Assembly (NCBI GenBank): GCA_947650285.1
Contig: CANTFL010001403.1
Span: 186,001 to 250,000 of the forward strand
Origin: Hyaloperonospora brassicae
Lineage: Eukaryota; Oomycota; Peronosporomycetes; Peronosporales; Peronosporaceae
Direction of reading: 5' to 3'
DNA: 64,000 nt
Below are positions 55,078-64,000 of this stretch, one piece after another; within the stretch, counting starts at the first letter, position 1; each line of letters opens with the position of its first letter. The notes beneath the pieces were generated by a model. The model saw only the letters and a list, made by a program, of their open reading frames with translations, was not told the origin of the DNA and did no database searches. Both the position numbers and the translations under genes were made by a program.

Positions 55078-55776
55078 TCGCGGTTGTTGAAAGGCCCACC
55101 AGCTTCGTTGATCCCTACTGATCTTTCTGGAACTTGATCGTCGCGATTGAGCCGACGACCTTTGACACCGTTCGTCTCGAGGTGCGTATCAGGTTTTGAC
55201 GTCGTCAATGTGAGTCGCACATCAGCTGCCGTTTCTCTGCAAGCGCTCTCTGTTTCGTGAGGTGTGGAGCCACAAGGTGCTAACAACGTACTCACATGTT
55301 CTTACGTCATAGTTGCAGAACCCGCAGCTGCTGCATTTCGCGATATTACTCAGTGCGTCATGCGCAGAAATGTCTCAGCATGTAGCTGGTAACTTTATTG
55401 GCCAGCAGTACAGCAGATCAGGCGAGCAGAATGCATTGAACACGACGGTCGTGTCCTTGTACTAGCTAACGTCGTGTTTTTTGTCCTAGCCAACCTGCAT
55501 CTATAACTGCTGCAACAGATGAGTCAAATGGGAGAATCTGAAGTGCGTAGTGAGTGGTAAGTCAGATAAAGCTGTGTAAGTGCTTCAAATGATGGGACAA
55601 ACGCAGGATAACATCGAGCCGTTAGGTGAGTAGCAGTCTCTGGACGTCATCTGTTGAAGCTCTTTTCCAGTTCTTGAGACCATCGTCCCATAATCGTGTC
55701 GCCATTTCGTACACCGACTGGTCAGACGTAAATCTGACAAACCCTTTGCGAGCATTTCCATCTTCCCGTTCACCTA
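55078..55776 (+). other. Unresolved region, possible small spliced gene
   Basis: Protein-like stretches occur on the plus strand with good splice sites. One begins after an acceptor at 55313 (LLHFAILLSASCAEMSQHV). A terminal exon reading NIEPLVLETIVP then a stop (55609-55627 joined to 55671 onward) follows a strong GTGAGT...TTCCAG intron. On the minus strand a competing stretch (55624-55855) ends KNWKRASTDDVQRLLLT. I cannot build a complete gene on either strand. Confidence 0.3.
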
Positions 55777-56416
55777 ATGATGAAGGCAGCTGTGATCTCA
55801 CCCGCCCGGTCGATCTGGTGGAAAGTCGGTGCCATGACAGGTGCCAGTGGCGTCATGCTCGGTACGTCAGTGATCGTACAGCGCTATGTAGTGTCTCGCT
55901 CAAGGTGCTGGACCTTTCCATCGGCTGGTCAAGCTTATGCTGTTTTCTGCGACGTGTGCTAAACGTGATCCTACGCAGGTGCTTTCGGCGCTCATGCGCT
56001 GAAAACCCACGTCAAGGACCCGGAACTGCTCAAGAGCTGGTCGACTGCAGCTTATTATCAGGTCAGAGCTGCAATCCAGTGATCTGTTGTGCTAATCGTT
56101 CGACTTTAGAAGATCCTATCAATGTCTCTGGATGTACGTGGCAGCTGATCCACTCGGCAGTGTTGCTCGCTACGCCACTGTGTCGACGGCCGAAACTGGC
56201 GGGACGGCTCATTGCCACGGGCACGATGCTGTTCTCCGGGTCCATCTATGTGATGGTGCTCACGGGGGACAAGAGACTGGGCATGGTCACGGTAGGTGCT
56301 GGCCAACGACATCGACGCTGCAGGTTGCAGTCGACTGATCGTATTGATGTTATGTATCGGTGTAGCCTGTCGGTGGCGTCGCAATGGTCGCAGGATGGCT
56401 CGCCCTCGTGTTGTAG
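55777..56416 (+). CDS. TMEM256/DUF423-family membrane protein
   Basis: Four exons in phase: 55777-55861, 55979-56061, 56145-56291 and 56366-56416, giving 121 residues. The family signature is clear: GASGVMLGAFGAHALK near the N-terminus, then LIHSAVLLA, LFSGSIYVMVLTG and a C-terminal TPVGGVAMVAGWLALVL. Four hydrophobic helices are predicted. In eukaryotes TMEM256 is a small mitochondrial or endomembrane protein of unknown function; the bacterial relatives are the YgdD proteins. The MMKAAV start has a second Met three bases on. The last intron sits just before the terminal PVGG block, so the C-terminus is invisible without splicing. Confidence 0.85.
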
Positions 56417-58067
56417 GCGGTCAAGAGCGTCCGTGGGGACATGATTGCTGTGACCATTGAGGTAGTAGCATGGTACACTGGACGGCTTCGTCCGTGCGAG
56501 TTTATAATGCCAAACAGCAGCTACAGCTGCAGTTGTCTCGATTGCTTGCTCGACGACCTTTCTGGACACATGAACGACCACTGCACACGCTGTATAGACG
56601 TGTGGCTTGTGGTCCGAAACACTATTTGTGCCAATGCTGTCGAACTGCTGGGGCACATTCATTCCACGCCAAGTGCTGTCACTGAGCTGGCGGTGATGCA
56701 CAGTTTGTTTGGCGTCTTATGTGCGTCTCGAATCGACGCGACGGAAAGTTTGTACCCCACAAGGACTCTTTGGCCATGATGTGGCTTATGTTTGGTATGT
56801 ACTTTGCCACTGGACAGAGCCGAAGATAGAGTTGCTCGAGCCTCAGGGCAGAAATCGTTTCAAGTTATGTTCTGGCATGCCACTATTACGATGTTGTCGT
56901 CATCGTGATAGTGGCATGTTAGGACATAGGCACGTTGTCTGACGTGTTTGCTCAGAAGTCGTATGTATCTGTTGACATTCAAACTTTCGATGTGTAAGCG
57001 TCAGTCGAGAGCTACGGCCAACACACGTTGGAGGCTTCGATTGCATGTGCTGTGATCTTGTCGCCTCTTTATACAGACGTTCTCAGTATACACATAAACG
57101 CGGAATCCGTAGACGAGAATCCTTATACGCGCGATTCGTTACAGCTTTGCTCGCTCATACATAAGCGCTGTTTCTATTGCTAAGGACAGTACTAAACCTT
57201 GCACACCTCGTTGAGCCATAAATACAACGGATACACTTTCAAACATACAGGTTTGTACACTGTGGAGATATTACAGCGACTTTGCTCACCCGATGCGTAC
57301 ATACATCGTGCGATTCTTCTGCAGCGTATGAGCGGCATCACAAATCTCCCAGCAAATGTAAACCTTTGAGCTGTGCGAGTGTCTTGTGGCTGTCGACACG
57401 GGATGAACGATTGCAATTCGGCTGCGTCGATTTTGCTTTTCCTGACCTAATGGCTTAATCCGCTGCTTGACCACGTGACTGCCCCGGTGCCGTACAGAGT
57501 CAACTATCTCCTTCACCACGAGTGTCACTGGCCGTTCATTTACTCGAGTCTTGTCGACGTGATACGTCAGCTACGTTGGTAGAGGTGTGCACGCCTTCTG
57601 ATCGCCCTCAAGTCTCGAAACATACTTTGGATCGATTTGGTTCATGTAACAGCGGATCGTTAGTAACTGTTTACTGTATCACCAAAAGCGTTTGTAGGGT
57701 CAGCACAGTGACGAAGGACTGTCTTTTCAACATACGTTCGTTCACCTACTACAAAATACAGTAAAGCAACTTCGTTATCGCGGACATCGTCGTACGTCTC
57801 GATGTTCGTAAGTAGCAGCAGACAGTTTCCATGCGCCCACATCGTTGTCACCATCATGGCTGACTCGCTCTCGAGGTTTTTTCGCCCACAGCCCCGCCCG
57901 CCCTCTTTCCTTTTTTCGCTCGTCTTCTCTGCTCTTCCTACCGGCTTTCTTTCCACGCACACGCGCTACTCAATCGATCGTGCAATTCCGCCCGTCCACT
58001 TACATCCGCCCAGTGCGCTGTCAACTTATGACCCCCTTCCGTCGGCTCCACCCGTTTACAAATTCCA
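56417..58067. other. Region without a complete gene
   Basis: Overlapping plus-strand ORFs at 56441-56942 contain a cysteine-rich stretch (KHYLCQCCRTAGAHSFHAKC) that could be a coding exon, but no start, stop and splice scheme fits. From 57.0 to 57.8 kb nothing is recognisable. The final ~250 bases should be the PFKFB promoter. Confidence 0.4.
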
Positions 58068-59838
58068 ATGGTCCACGCAGCGGGGCGGCGATCGACGCCT
58101 CCTGCCGCCGCCTCGCCACGCCAGACGCCCGGACCTTCGCCCCCACCCCCCCTATCTGCTCCCGCGTCGTCTCGCGCATCTCCCCGTGCGTCTCTGACCG
58201 CCGCACGTGCGCTAGATGCTGCGCAATCGCAAGGCGACGCCCTCTACCCCTCGACCAGTCCGGGCGATCGCGACTCCATGGACTACAAGACCGTCACGTT
58301 CACTGTACCGGCGCTCAATGCGCCACTGACCCGTCGCATGTCGCGCGAGACGAACTGTCCGCTGTTTTCCGAGCGCCAGCGCTTCACGCCCACGGCCGAT
58401 AAGCTCGTGCTCGTGATGGTCGGTCTGCCGGCCCGTGGCAAGTCATTTATTGCCAAGAAGCTCTGGAAGTTCTTTTGCTGGAAGGGCCTCAAGTGCCGCG
58501 TGTTCAATGTCGGGCAGCTCCGCCGGGCGACCAGTGACGGGGAGCGTCAGGACCATTCGTTCTTTGACATGACAAACACACGGGCGACACAAGAGCGCGA
58601 GCGATTGGCGAGAGAGTCGCTCGTGCAGGTGCAGCAGTGGCTCGCTGGAGAAGAAGGAGGAGAAGAAGAAGACGAACAAGGAGGAGGAGAAGGCGGGCGG
58701 GGTGGGGACGTGGCGGTGTTTGATGCAACAAACACGACCAAAGCGAGGCGACGTGTGCTGCGCGAGACGTTCCGCGCGTTTGCCGAGCGGCACGAGACGA
58801 GTGTCCACGTTGTGTTTGTCGAGAGCATTTGCACGAGCGAAGCTGTGATTCGGGCGAACATCAAGCAGAAAGTCACGAGCAGTCCCGACTACTGCTGCAT
58901 GCCGGAAGACGAGGCCGTAGCGGATTTGAAACAGCGGCTGAAGAACTATGAAGCAGCGTACGAAGCGCTCGAGGACGAGGAAGAGTGCAGCTATATCAAG
59001 TTGTTCGACATGCAGTCGAAAGTGCATGCCAAAGGTATTTATGGTCACGTGGCCAAGTCGATTTTGCCGTACATGATGAGCTTCCACTTGGAACACCGCC
59101 CGATCTGGCTCGTGCGTGCGGGGCATTGCATTGAAGTGCGGAAAGACTTTCGTGCGATCATCAAAGACCCGTGCGTCGCGCCTCGATCGGCGCACTTGAG
59201 TCCACTGGGCCTCGACTTTGCCTACCGTCTCGGCGTGTTCGTCAAGCAGCGGACCGCAGTGTGGATTGCAAACGAAGACTTTACGCCAAAAGATGCCCCG
59301 ACCGAGTGTCTCGTCATGACGTCAACGCTGCCACGAGCTGTGCAGACGGCCAACTATCTGTCGAGCGGCCAGCGAAGTAGGTGGACACGTTTGTTTGGAT
59401 GTGGGGGTCGCAGTGCCACGTCTTTGCTTTTCTTTGCTGACTTGTGCCCTTGTGTTGTCGTCTGGTGCAGTGCAAATGGCCACGTTGAATCCGCTCGACA
59501 AGGGCGAATGCTACGGCATGACCATGACCCAGATGAAGGAGCTCATGCCCGAGGCATATGCTTCGTACGAGAAGGATCCGTGGCGCACGCGCTTTCCCGG
59601 CGGCGAGTCGTACCGGGATCTCATGCTGCGTCTCGAGCCCGTGCTCATTGACATTGAGCAGCACACGGGCCCTGTGCTCGTGGTCTCGCACATTTCGACG
59701 TTGCAAGTGCTGTACTCGTACTTTTTGGGCGCACCGATTGAGAGCTGTCCGGACCTGGAGATCCCCTTCCACTCGGTGCTCGAGCTCGTGCCGAACCAAG
59801 ACGGCTGGACGAAAACGGTATTTAACATGCGTGCCTGA
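58068..59838 (+). CDS. 6-phosphofructo-2-kinase/fructose-2,6-bisphosphatase with altered phosphatase site
   Basis: Two exons, 58068-59376 and 59471-59838 (the 1-base codon remnant at the junction completes an ATG), giving 558 residues. The kinase half makes the glycolysis regulator fructose 2,6-bisphosphate in the cytosol: Walker A GLPARGKS (119-126), TNTRATQERERLARES and the AVFDATNTTKARRRV block. It holds an acidic/glycine-rich insert (about 195-213). The phosphatase half keeps ECLVMTSTLPRAVQTA, LDKGECYGMT, the RFPGGESYRDL block and VVSHISTLQVL. The catalytic loop, normally RHGES, instead reads RAGHC (350-354), so the phospho-accepting histidine is missing. An alternative start at 58278 (MDYKTVTFTV) would drop a Pro/Ser-rich N-terminal extension. 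Confidence 0.9.
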
Positions 59839-60334
59839 GTGGATTGTCCAGGAGGCACCATCATCAGCACCACTTGTTCGTCTCGTCGTGGACGTCTGTG
59901 TTTGCGTTGTTTGCATGTGGAGAATATAAGTGCACGCGCTGGACGGCAACAAACAGCAGCAGCAGCAGTCCTTGTTCGGATCGGATCTTCTGGCCGTGTC
60001 TTTGTATCCACGATCCACTTCAACTGTACCCAACCAGCGCATCTCTCAACCGTTGCTGCAATAGAGACGTTGCGTACTCAAAGTCCTCTCTAGTTGATGT
60101 CTTGGATACCACAAGAGTCTTAGTCCAGAGTGGTGCTACTTACTTTCCAGCTCAAAGTCTCCACTAGTACATTGGATGACAGCCCACGATAGGGTTACTG
60201 CACATACGCACAGAGTATAATTCACAAGACAGTTGCAGTGAGCCACCTGACCATCTGTCGTCGCGCCTTATTCGTCGCCATACGTGCAACTGGAATGTTC
60301 CTGTGGACCATATGGGTAGCGACCCGTACCACAC
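59839..60334. other. Intergenic region
   Basis: No gene seen. Contains a CAG run near 59955. Confidence 0.5.
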
Positions 60335-61506
60335 TTGCGGGTAGCACAGCTGCTAGTCGCCCGTATCAATGGTCCACCAGTTGACGTAACAGGCTCTGGA
60401 AATGGTTCATGGGACCACGTGCGGCTTCAACGTGTAATCGGTTCAGATCGAGGCGAAAACGGCCGTAGCAAGTGCCGTCTCTCGTGGTCGCTCGTCCCAA
60501 CTCACTTCGTGGCGATGCGCACAGGTGTGTTACTGATGCACGTGGGTGGAGGAGGCACGTTTGAAGCCATTGGAGGTATACCACTCGTTCTTGTGGGGCA
60601 AGTGCCATGCCGTGCTGCAACCAGAGACCTCAAGTCCATGCACGAATGTCGAGACTGCCCTTACGTCCATGTCCTGTGCCGACAACACTTGACTGCTACT
60701 TACTTGCTCGTCGCGACTACTGGATCTCCCTGCCCCGCCCCGTGGGCAAAGTCTCGCTCGTCAACGGCCGACTGCGTGTCCACCATTCCCGAATTCTCCT
60801 TCGCCCTCACTCGAGCCATTGACCTCCTCCCACACGCATCCACACACCCTTCCACCATGACGTGTGGTAAGCTCCTTGTCCAATCGTGCAACTTGTTGTG
60901 GTACGTCTCTCGTCTCCATGATCGGCCATTGCCTGCGTTGTCCACTCACCCCCCACTTCTCTTTTCCCGGGTCGTCGCTTGCTTTGGCATGACAGGTTCC
61001 CAAGCACCGTCTACCTCTTGGGTGCCGCCCAGCCGAACATCGCAGCCACGAAGGACTCGACGGCTTTCAATCTAGTGATCCAGCGTCCACGCATTGCAGG
61101 GGGCACGTTGATCCTCGCGCTCGACGCGACCGTCAAACTCATTCGAGAGAACGGCATGAAAGACACGGACCGTCACGTCCTTCGTCTCCAGTACGGACCA
61201 AGCAGCAAACACCTGATCCTGCGGGCCTCCAGCGCGCAAGAGCGGCAACAGTGGCTGGTGGCCATCGCAGCCGCAATGCCACCACCCGGTTGTTCCGACC
61301 ATGGCGACACAGGTCGCACTGGGAACGTGCCACGACGGCGAATGCGCGCCCGCGTGCCAAAGCGAGCGAAGAAGGCCCAACGTCCACCTTTCCAGTCCGT
61401 GCCATTGCAACGTGGTTGCTCGATTCGACGCGTGGTGCGACAGAACGTCCCAGCAGCTATGCAGGTTGTCCTCGCGTTCGGTCAGATCATTGCCTCTGCT
61501 CACTAG
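60335..61506 (+). CDS. PH-domain protein, exon structure unresolved
   Basis: The best-supported exon starts after the acceptor at 61008 (GACAG) and reads STVYLLGAAQPNIA, then a strand-rich segment ending HLILRASSAQERQQWLVAI, the typical C-terminal helix and tryptophan of a PH domain. Upstream ORFs (60335-61075) have no clear frame and must include introns. Sequence further downstream (DDYLLPSRLDTTRVL, about 61.57 kb; VEKRFDLVVRP, about 61.94 kb) might be later exons of the same gene. Outer boundaries are therefore approximate. Confidence 0.4.
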
Positions 61507-62724
61507 CTGAGGCCCTCAAGACCAGCCGCTTGGCTCGTACACATTCGTTGCAGTCTTTCGCGCGTTGCTCGATGACTACTTGCTACCCTCTCGACTAGAC
61601 ACTACGCGCGTACTGTCAGAAGGAAGTATACCCTACGACATTGTCGTTGCTCTAGATGTGCCTTGTGTGTGTTTCTTGGATCGCTGGACGGGACCTGCTC
61701 CAGGCATAGCGTACCCCGACCTCTCTCTCTCTCTCTCTCTCTCTCGTGTCTTTGCTGATCTGCTTGATGCGACCATTACGATCGATCGGTGGTATCCCTA
61801 CGCTACGAATGCGAATCATGCGGTGCTACTGCTTTGCACGAGCGTGAGAACGTTTCTCGCCATCAGCTTCAACGAGATGTTCAGTTATCCGAATTTGGGA
61901 TCCGTTGACGTCGAGTCTTTACCGGCTGTGGAAAAGCGGTTTGATCTCGTAGTCCGACCAGCCACAGCGTCGGATACGTCTTGCAAAGCTACAACTCGGT
62001 CAGGAACAAGTAAGTTCCTTGCCGTCCTAACTCCTAACTCCTAACTCTGAAGCGATGGAGAGTACATGTGGAAGCGAGTGATATACCCTCAGTCGTGTTC
62101 TCGTAGTAGCGCAAAGGACGCGACTTGGCCTTTCACGCCTTTATACATATGCGGGACCAGCGCGCTTGCGTAGCGTGTTCGCCTCATAGCAAGCAAGCAA
62201 TGCTAGCAGCTGGCCAACCTGTCGGTCATGAGAGTCCTTTCGTTCGTGCATCAGCTTCCAAGGCGTCGGAAGCAATTAGTTGACACGACCTCATGTTAGC
62301 GCATGGACCGATGGGGTTGCGAGGCAACGTGCGTTCGTGCGCTACTTTGCGTACAAGGGGCAGCCATAATCAGATGGCAGGTGTTCGCGCTGATCCGTTT
62401 GCGGCAGTGTCTGCCGCCCAGCTCCACGTGCCGAAGCGGTGTTTACGCTATTGTCCATTGGATCCTCTTCGACCAGACCATCCCGATCTCCCGCAGAAAC
62501 TCTCAGCTGCAGGTGCGACGACGGACGGTCCGTCTCGTGCGCAGTAAACCTTCCAAAGGGCTGAGCTGACCCGCGAGACCCGACGGCGGCGCTGACTGGG
62601 ATCACGAACGGTTTCAAGAACGCAGGTTGGACACAGCACGAGTACGACCCGAGCAGCTCATTACGTTCACTGGCACTTGTCAATTCGAAGGAACCGACAC
62701 GAGGGCGTCCGAGGAAGAACAGTC
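61507..62724. other. Region with possible exons but no complete gene
   Basis: A CT microsatellite (about 61720-61742) and several short plus-strand ORFs. Those at 61565-62044 look protein-like and may belong to the PH-domain gene. Confidence 0.4.
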
Positions 62725-63144
62725 ATGCGGCTACACCTCCTCATTGTCATAGCGACTCTCGTCGCTGCTATCTGCGATGCGGTACCTGCAACCGAAGAAG
62801 CGTCCGAGCAAAACCCGACGAGAGCTCTTGCCATCGACGACATGGACAGCAATGACCAAGAGACTGTCAAAGCGGTGCGGGGGCACCTCAAACGCTCGGC
62901 AGCCGCGCAGACCGATTCCGAGACGAGGGGGGTCCATCTCAGCGCTGTTTCCACCCAAACCCATAACCTGAACCCGATCCCTGCGCTCCGCCTCGGCAGT
63001 TTCATTGCCGAAGACCTGCTCCTCGCTCGCAACATGAACGGCTTCTTGCGGGAGGCCGTGGACAGAGTCCCGAAGCGCTTGACGAAAGAGTTTGCAGAGG
63101 ATCAGGACTTTGTCGAAAAGGGCACGAGGGTGCAGTCGAAGTAG
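62725..63144 (+). CDS. Small secreted protein with degenerate RXLR-like motif (effector candidate)
   Basis: 139 residues, single exon. The N-terminus MRLHLLIVIATLVAAICDAV is a clear signal peptide with a likely cleavage after about residue 19-22. The start at 62725 is chosen because an upstream in-frame ATG (62677) would bury the signal. After the signal is an acidic, Ser/Thr/Glu-rich region, then VRGHLKRS (residues 51-58). This contains GHLK, a degenerate form of the oomycete RXLR host-targeting motif at the usual distance from the signal. No dEER motif is seen. The C-terminal ~55 residues are helical and charged (IAEDLLLARNMNGFLREAVD). Role as an effector is inferred only from signal peptide, size and position; a plain secreted protein is possible. 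Confidence 0.55.
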   Translation: MRLHLLIVIATLVAAICDAVPATEEASEQNPTRALAIDDMDSNDQETVKAVRGHLKRSAAAQTDSETRGVHLSAVSTQTHNLNPIPALRLGSFIAEDLLLARNMNGFLREAVDRVPKRLTKEFAEDQDFVEKGTRVQSK

Positions 63145-64000
63145 CTGCAAACAGTGCGGTGGAAGGCTGCGTGAAACTACTACTGCTGCTGCTGCTGGAA
63201 GACAACGTGGCTGGCAGATCGGTGCAGAGGGACAGCAGTGGATGTGCGTTCATTTAATAAACGTATCTCGTCATTTGTCGCAAGAAGGAGTCGCTACTGG
63301 CAATTGGGTTCGTATGTGTATGTGTGTGTACTTGACGACTTTGTACAGAAGAGGTATCGAGTTCCTAGTACGTCGTATCTTGAACAGCTACAGAAAGCTG
63401 ACTATCTCTCCTAGTACCATCGGTCTCCTTCCCTGCCATCTCTTTCCATCATCATGGAAGACACTGGAGAGAAGTGAGTCGTTCGGTCACTGCAATTACA
63501 TGCACGACCACAGATAACACCGTCAAAAAGAAGTGGTTGACGGCTGGCACGTGGGAATTGGCTGGCACAGCATGCGCGGATAAGCTGATGGATTGATGCA
63601 AAGTGGATACCATTGGTAGCTACCCCGTGTGTGTAGCGTGCAAAGCCAACGGTATGACCAGCAGCAGCACTACAAAACGTACCGGGCAATTCTGCCTTGT
63701 CGGGCTCTAGCACCACTTCATCCGGCAACACTAGTCGTACTATCTGCCTTCTACTGCGATTCCAAGCACAAGCGTAACAGACGCCCAGCAGCATCACGGT
63801 CGAGCGTGAGTGAGAGTGGTTTCCTGGACCTCCTCTCGCCAGATGACCAACCTACTACCAACACGTGACATCTGCAGCTGCAGTCGCTCCAAGACATGCC
63901 CGCCTCGTCGCTGCACTTGCCATCTGCATGCTGCATATCAATCATGTTTCGTATCACAACATCGCACAGCTACGTCGCGCAGCCTTCGTCGCCGTCACAG
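63145..64000. other. Window end, no gene
   Basis: A CTG run near 63187 and short ORFs only. Confidence 0.5.

Noticed and set aside
58443..59195. 250-codon minus-strand ORF inside PFKFB
   Set aside because: Antisense shadow; motifs on the plus strand are decisive.

Overview
This is an oomycete window, most likely from a plant-pathogenic member of the Peronosporales (Phytophthora or downy-mildew type). The organism call is inferred from gene structure (short GT-AG introns in otherwise compact genes), from the class of transposons, and from a small secreted protein with a degenerate RXLR-like motif. No marker fixes the genus. About half the window is compact housekeeping sequence and about half is transposon-rich.

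Left gene block (1-11.7 kb): the 3' end of an HBS1-type ribosome-rescue GTPase (+), a multidomain PICOT-type monothiol glutaredoxin (-), an unrecognised 367-residue protein (-), ribosomal protein S5/uS7 (+, one intron carrying a CAGT microsatellite), about 4 kb with no gene I can support, and an NRT2-type nitrate transporter (+). From 11.7 to 17 kb I see no gene.

Repeat block (17-46 kb): an (ACT)n microsatellite is followed by a nested stack. The oldest layer is a pair of ~2 kb inverted arms (18.06-19.67 plus 31.94-32.27 kb; 33.19-35.17 kb) around a ~0.9 kb spacer, resembling a foldback element. The left arm is split by a degenerate chromodomain Gypsy retrotransposon (19.67-31.93 kb, GCGAC target duplication, visibly diverged LTRs). 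The Gypsy pol is itself split, in antisense, by a Copia element (24.10-28.36 kb, GGATT target duplication, LTRs that look identical). The 3' part of the Gypsy also carries long antisense ORFs. To the right are two inverted LTR relics, a LINE reverse-transcriptase relic, a GATC-dense block and a SINE-like tRNA-derived head.

Right gene block (46-63.2 kb): an ER J-domain/thioredoxin-fold protein (-), a fusion of a TRIAP1/Mdm35-like twin CX9C module to an LEA-like repeat tail (-), a tandem PH-domain protein (+), a predicted mitochondrial protein resembling the N-terminal lobe of ATP-dependent PEP carboxykinase (-), a 13-exon RAD51C orthologue divergently arranged with it (+), a TMEM256/DUF423 membrane protein (+), a 6-phosphofructo-2-kinase/fructose-2,6-bisphosphatase lacking the RHG histidine (+), a partly resolved PH-domain gene (+), and a candidate secreted effector-like protein (+).

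The genes look like independent housekeeping genes, not one pathway. Several exon structures (HBS1, RPS5, RAD51C, TMEM256, the PEPCK-like gene, PFKFB) were rebuilt by hand from splice sites and reading-frame phase, and would be missed by looking only at long ORFs.
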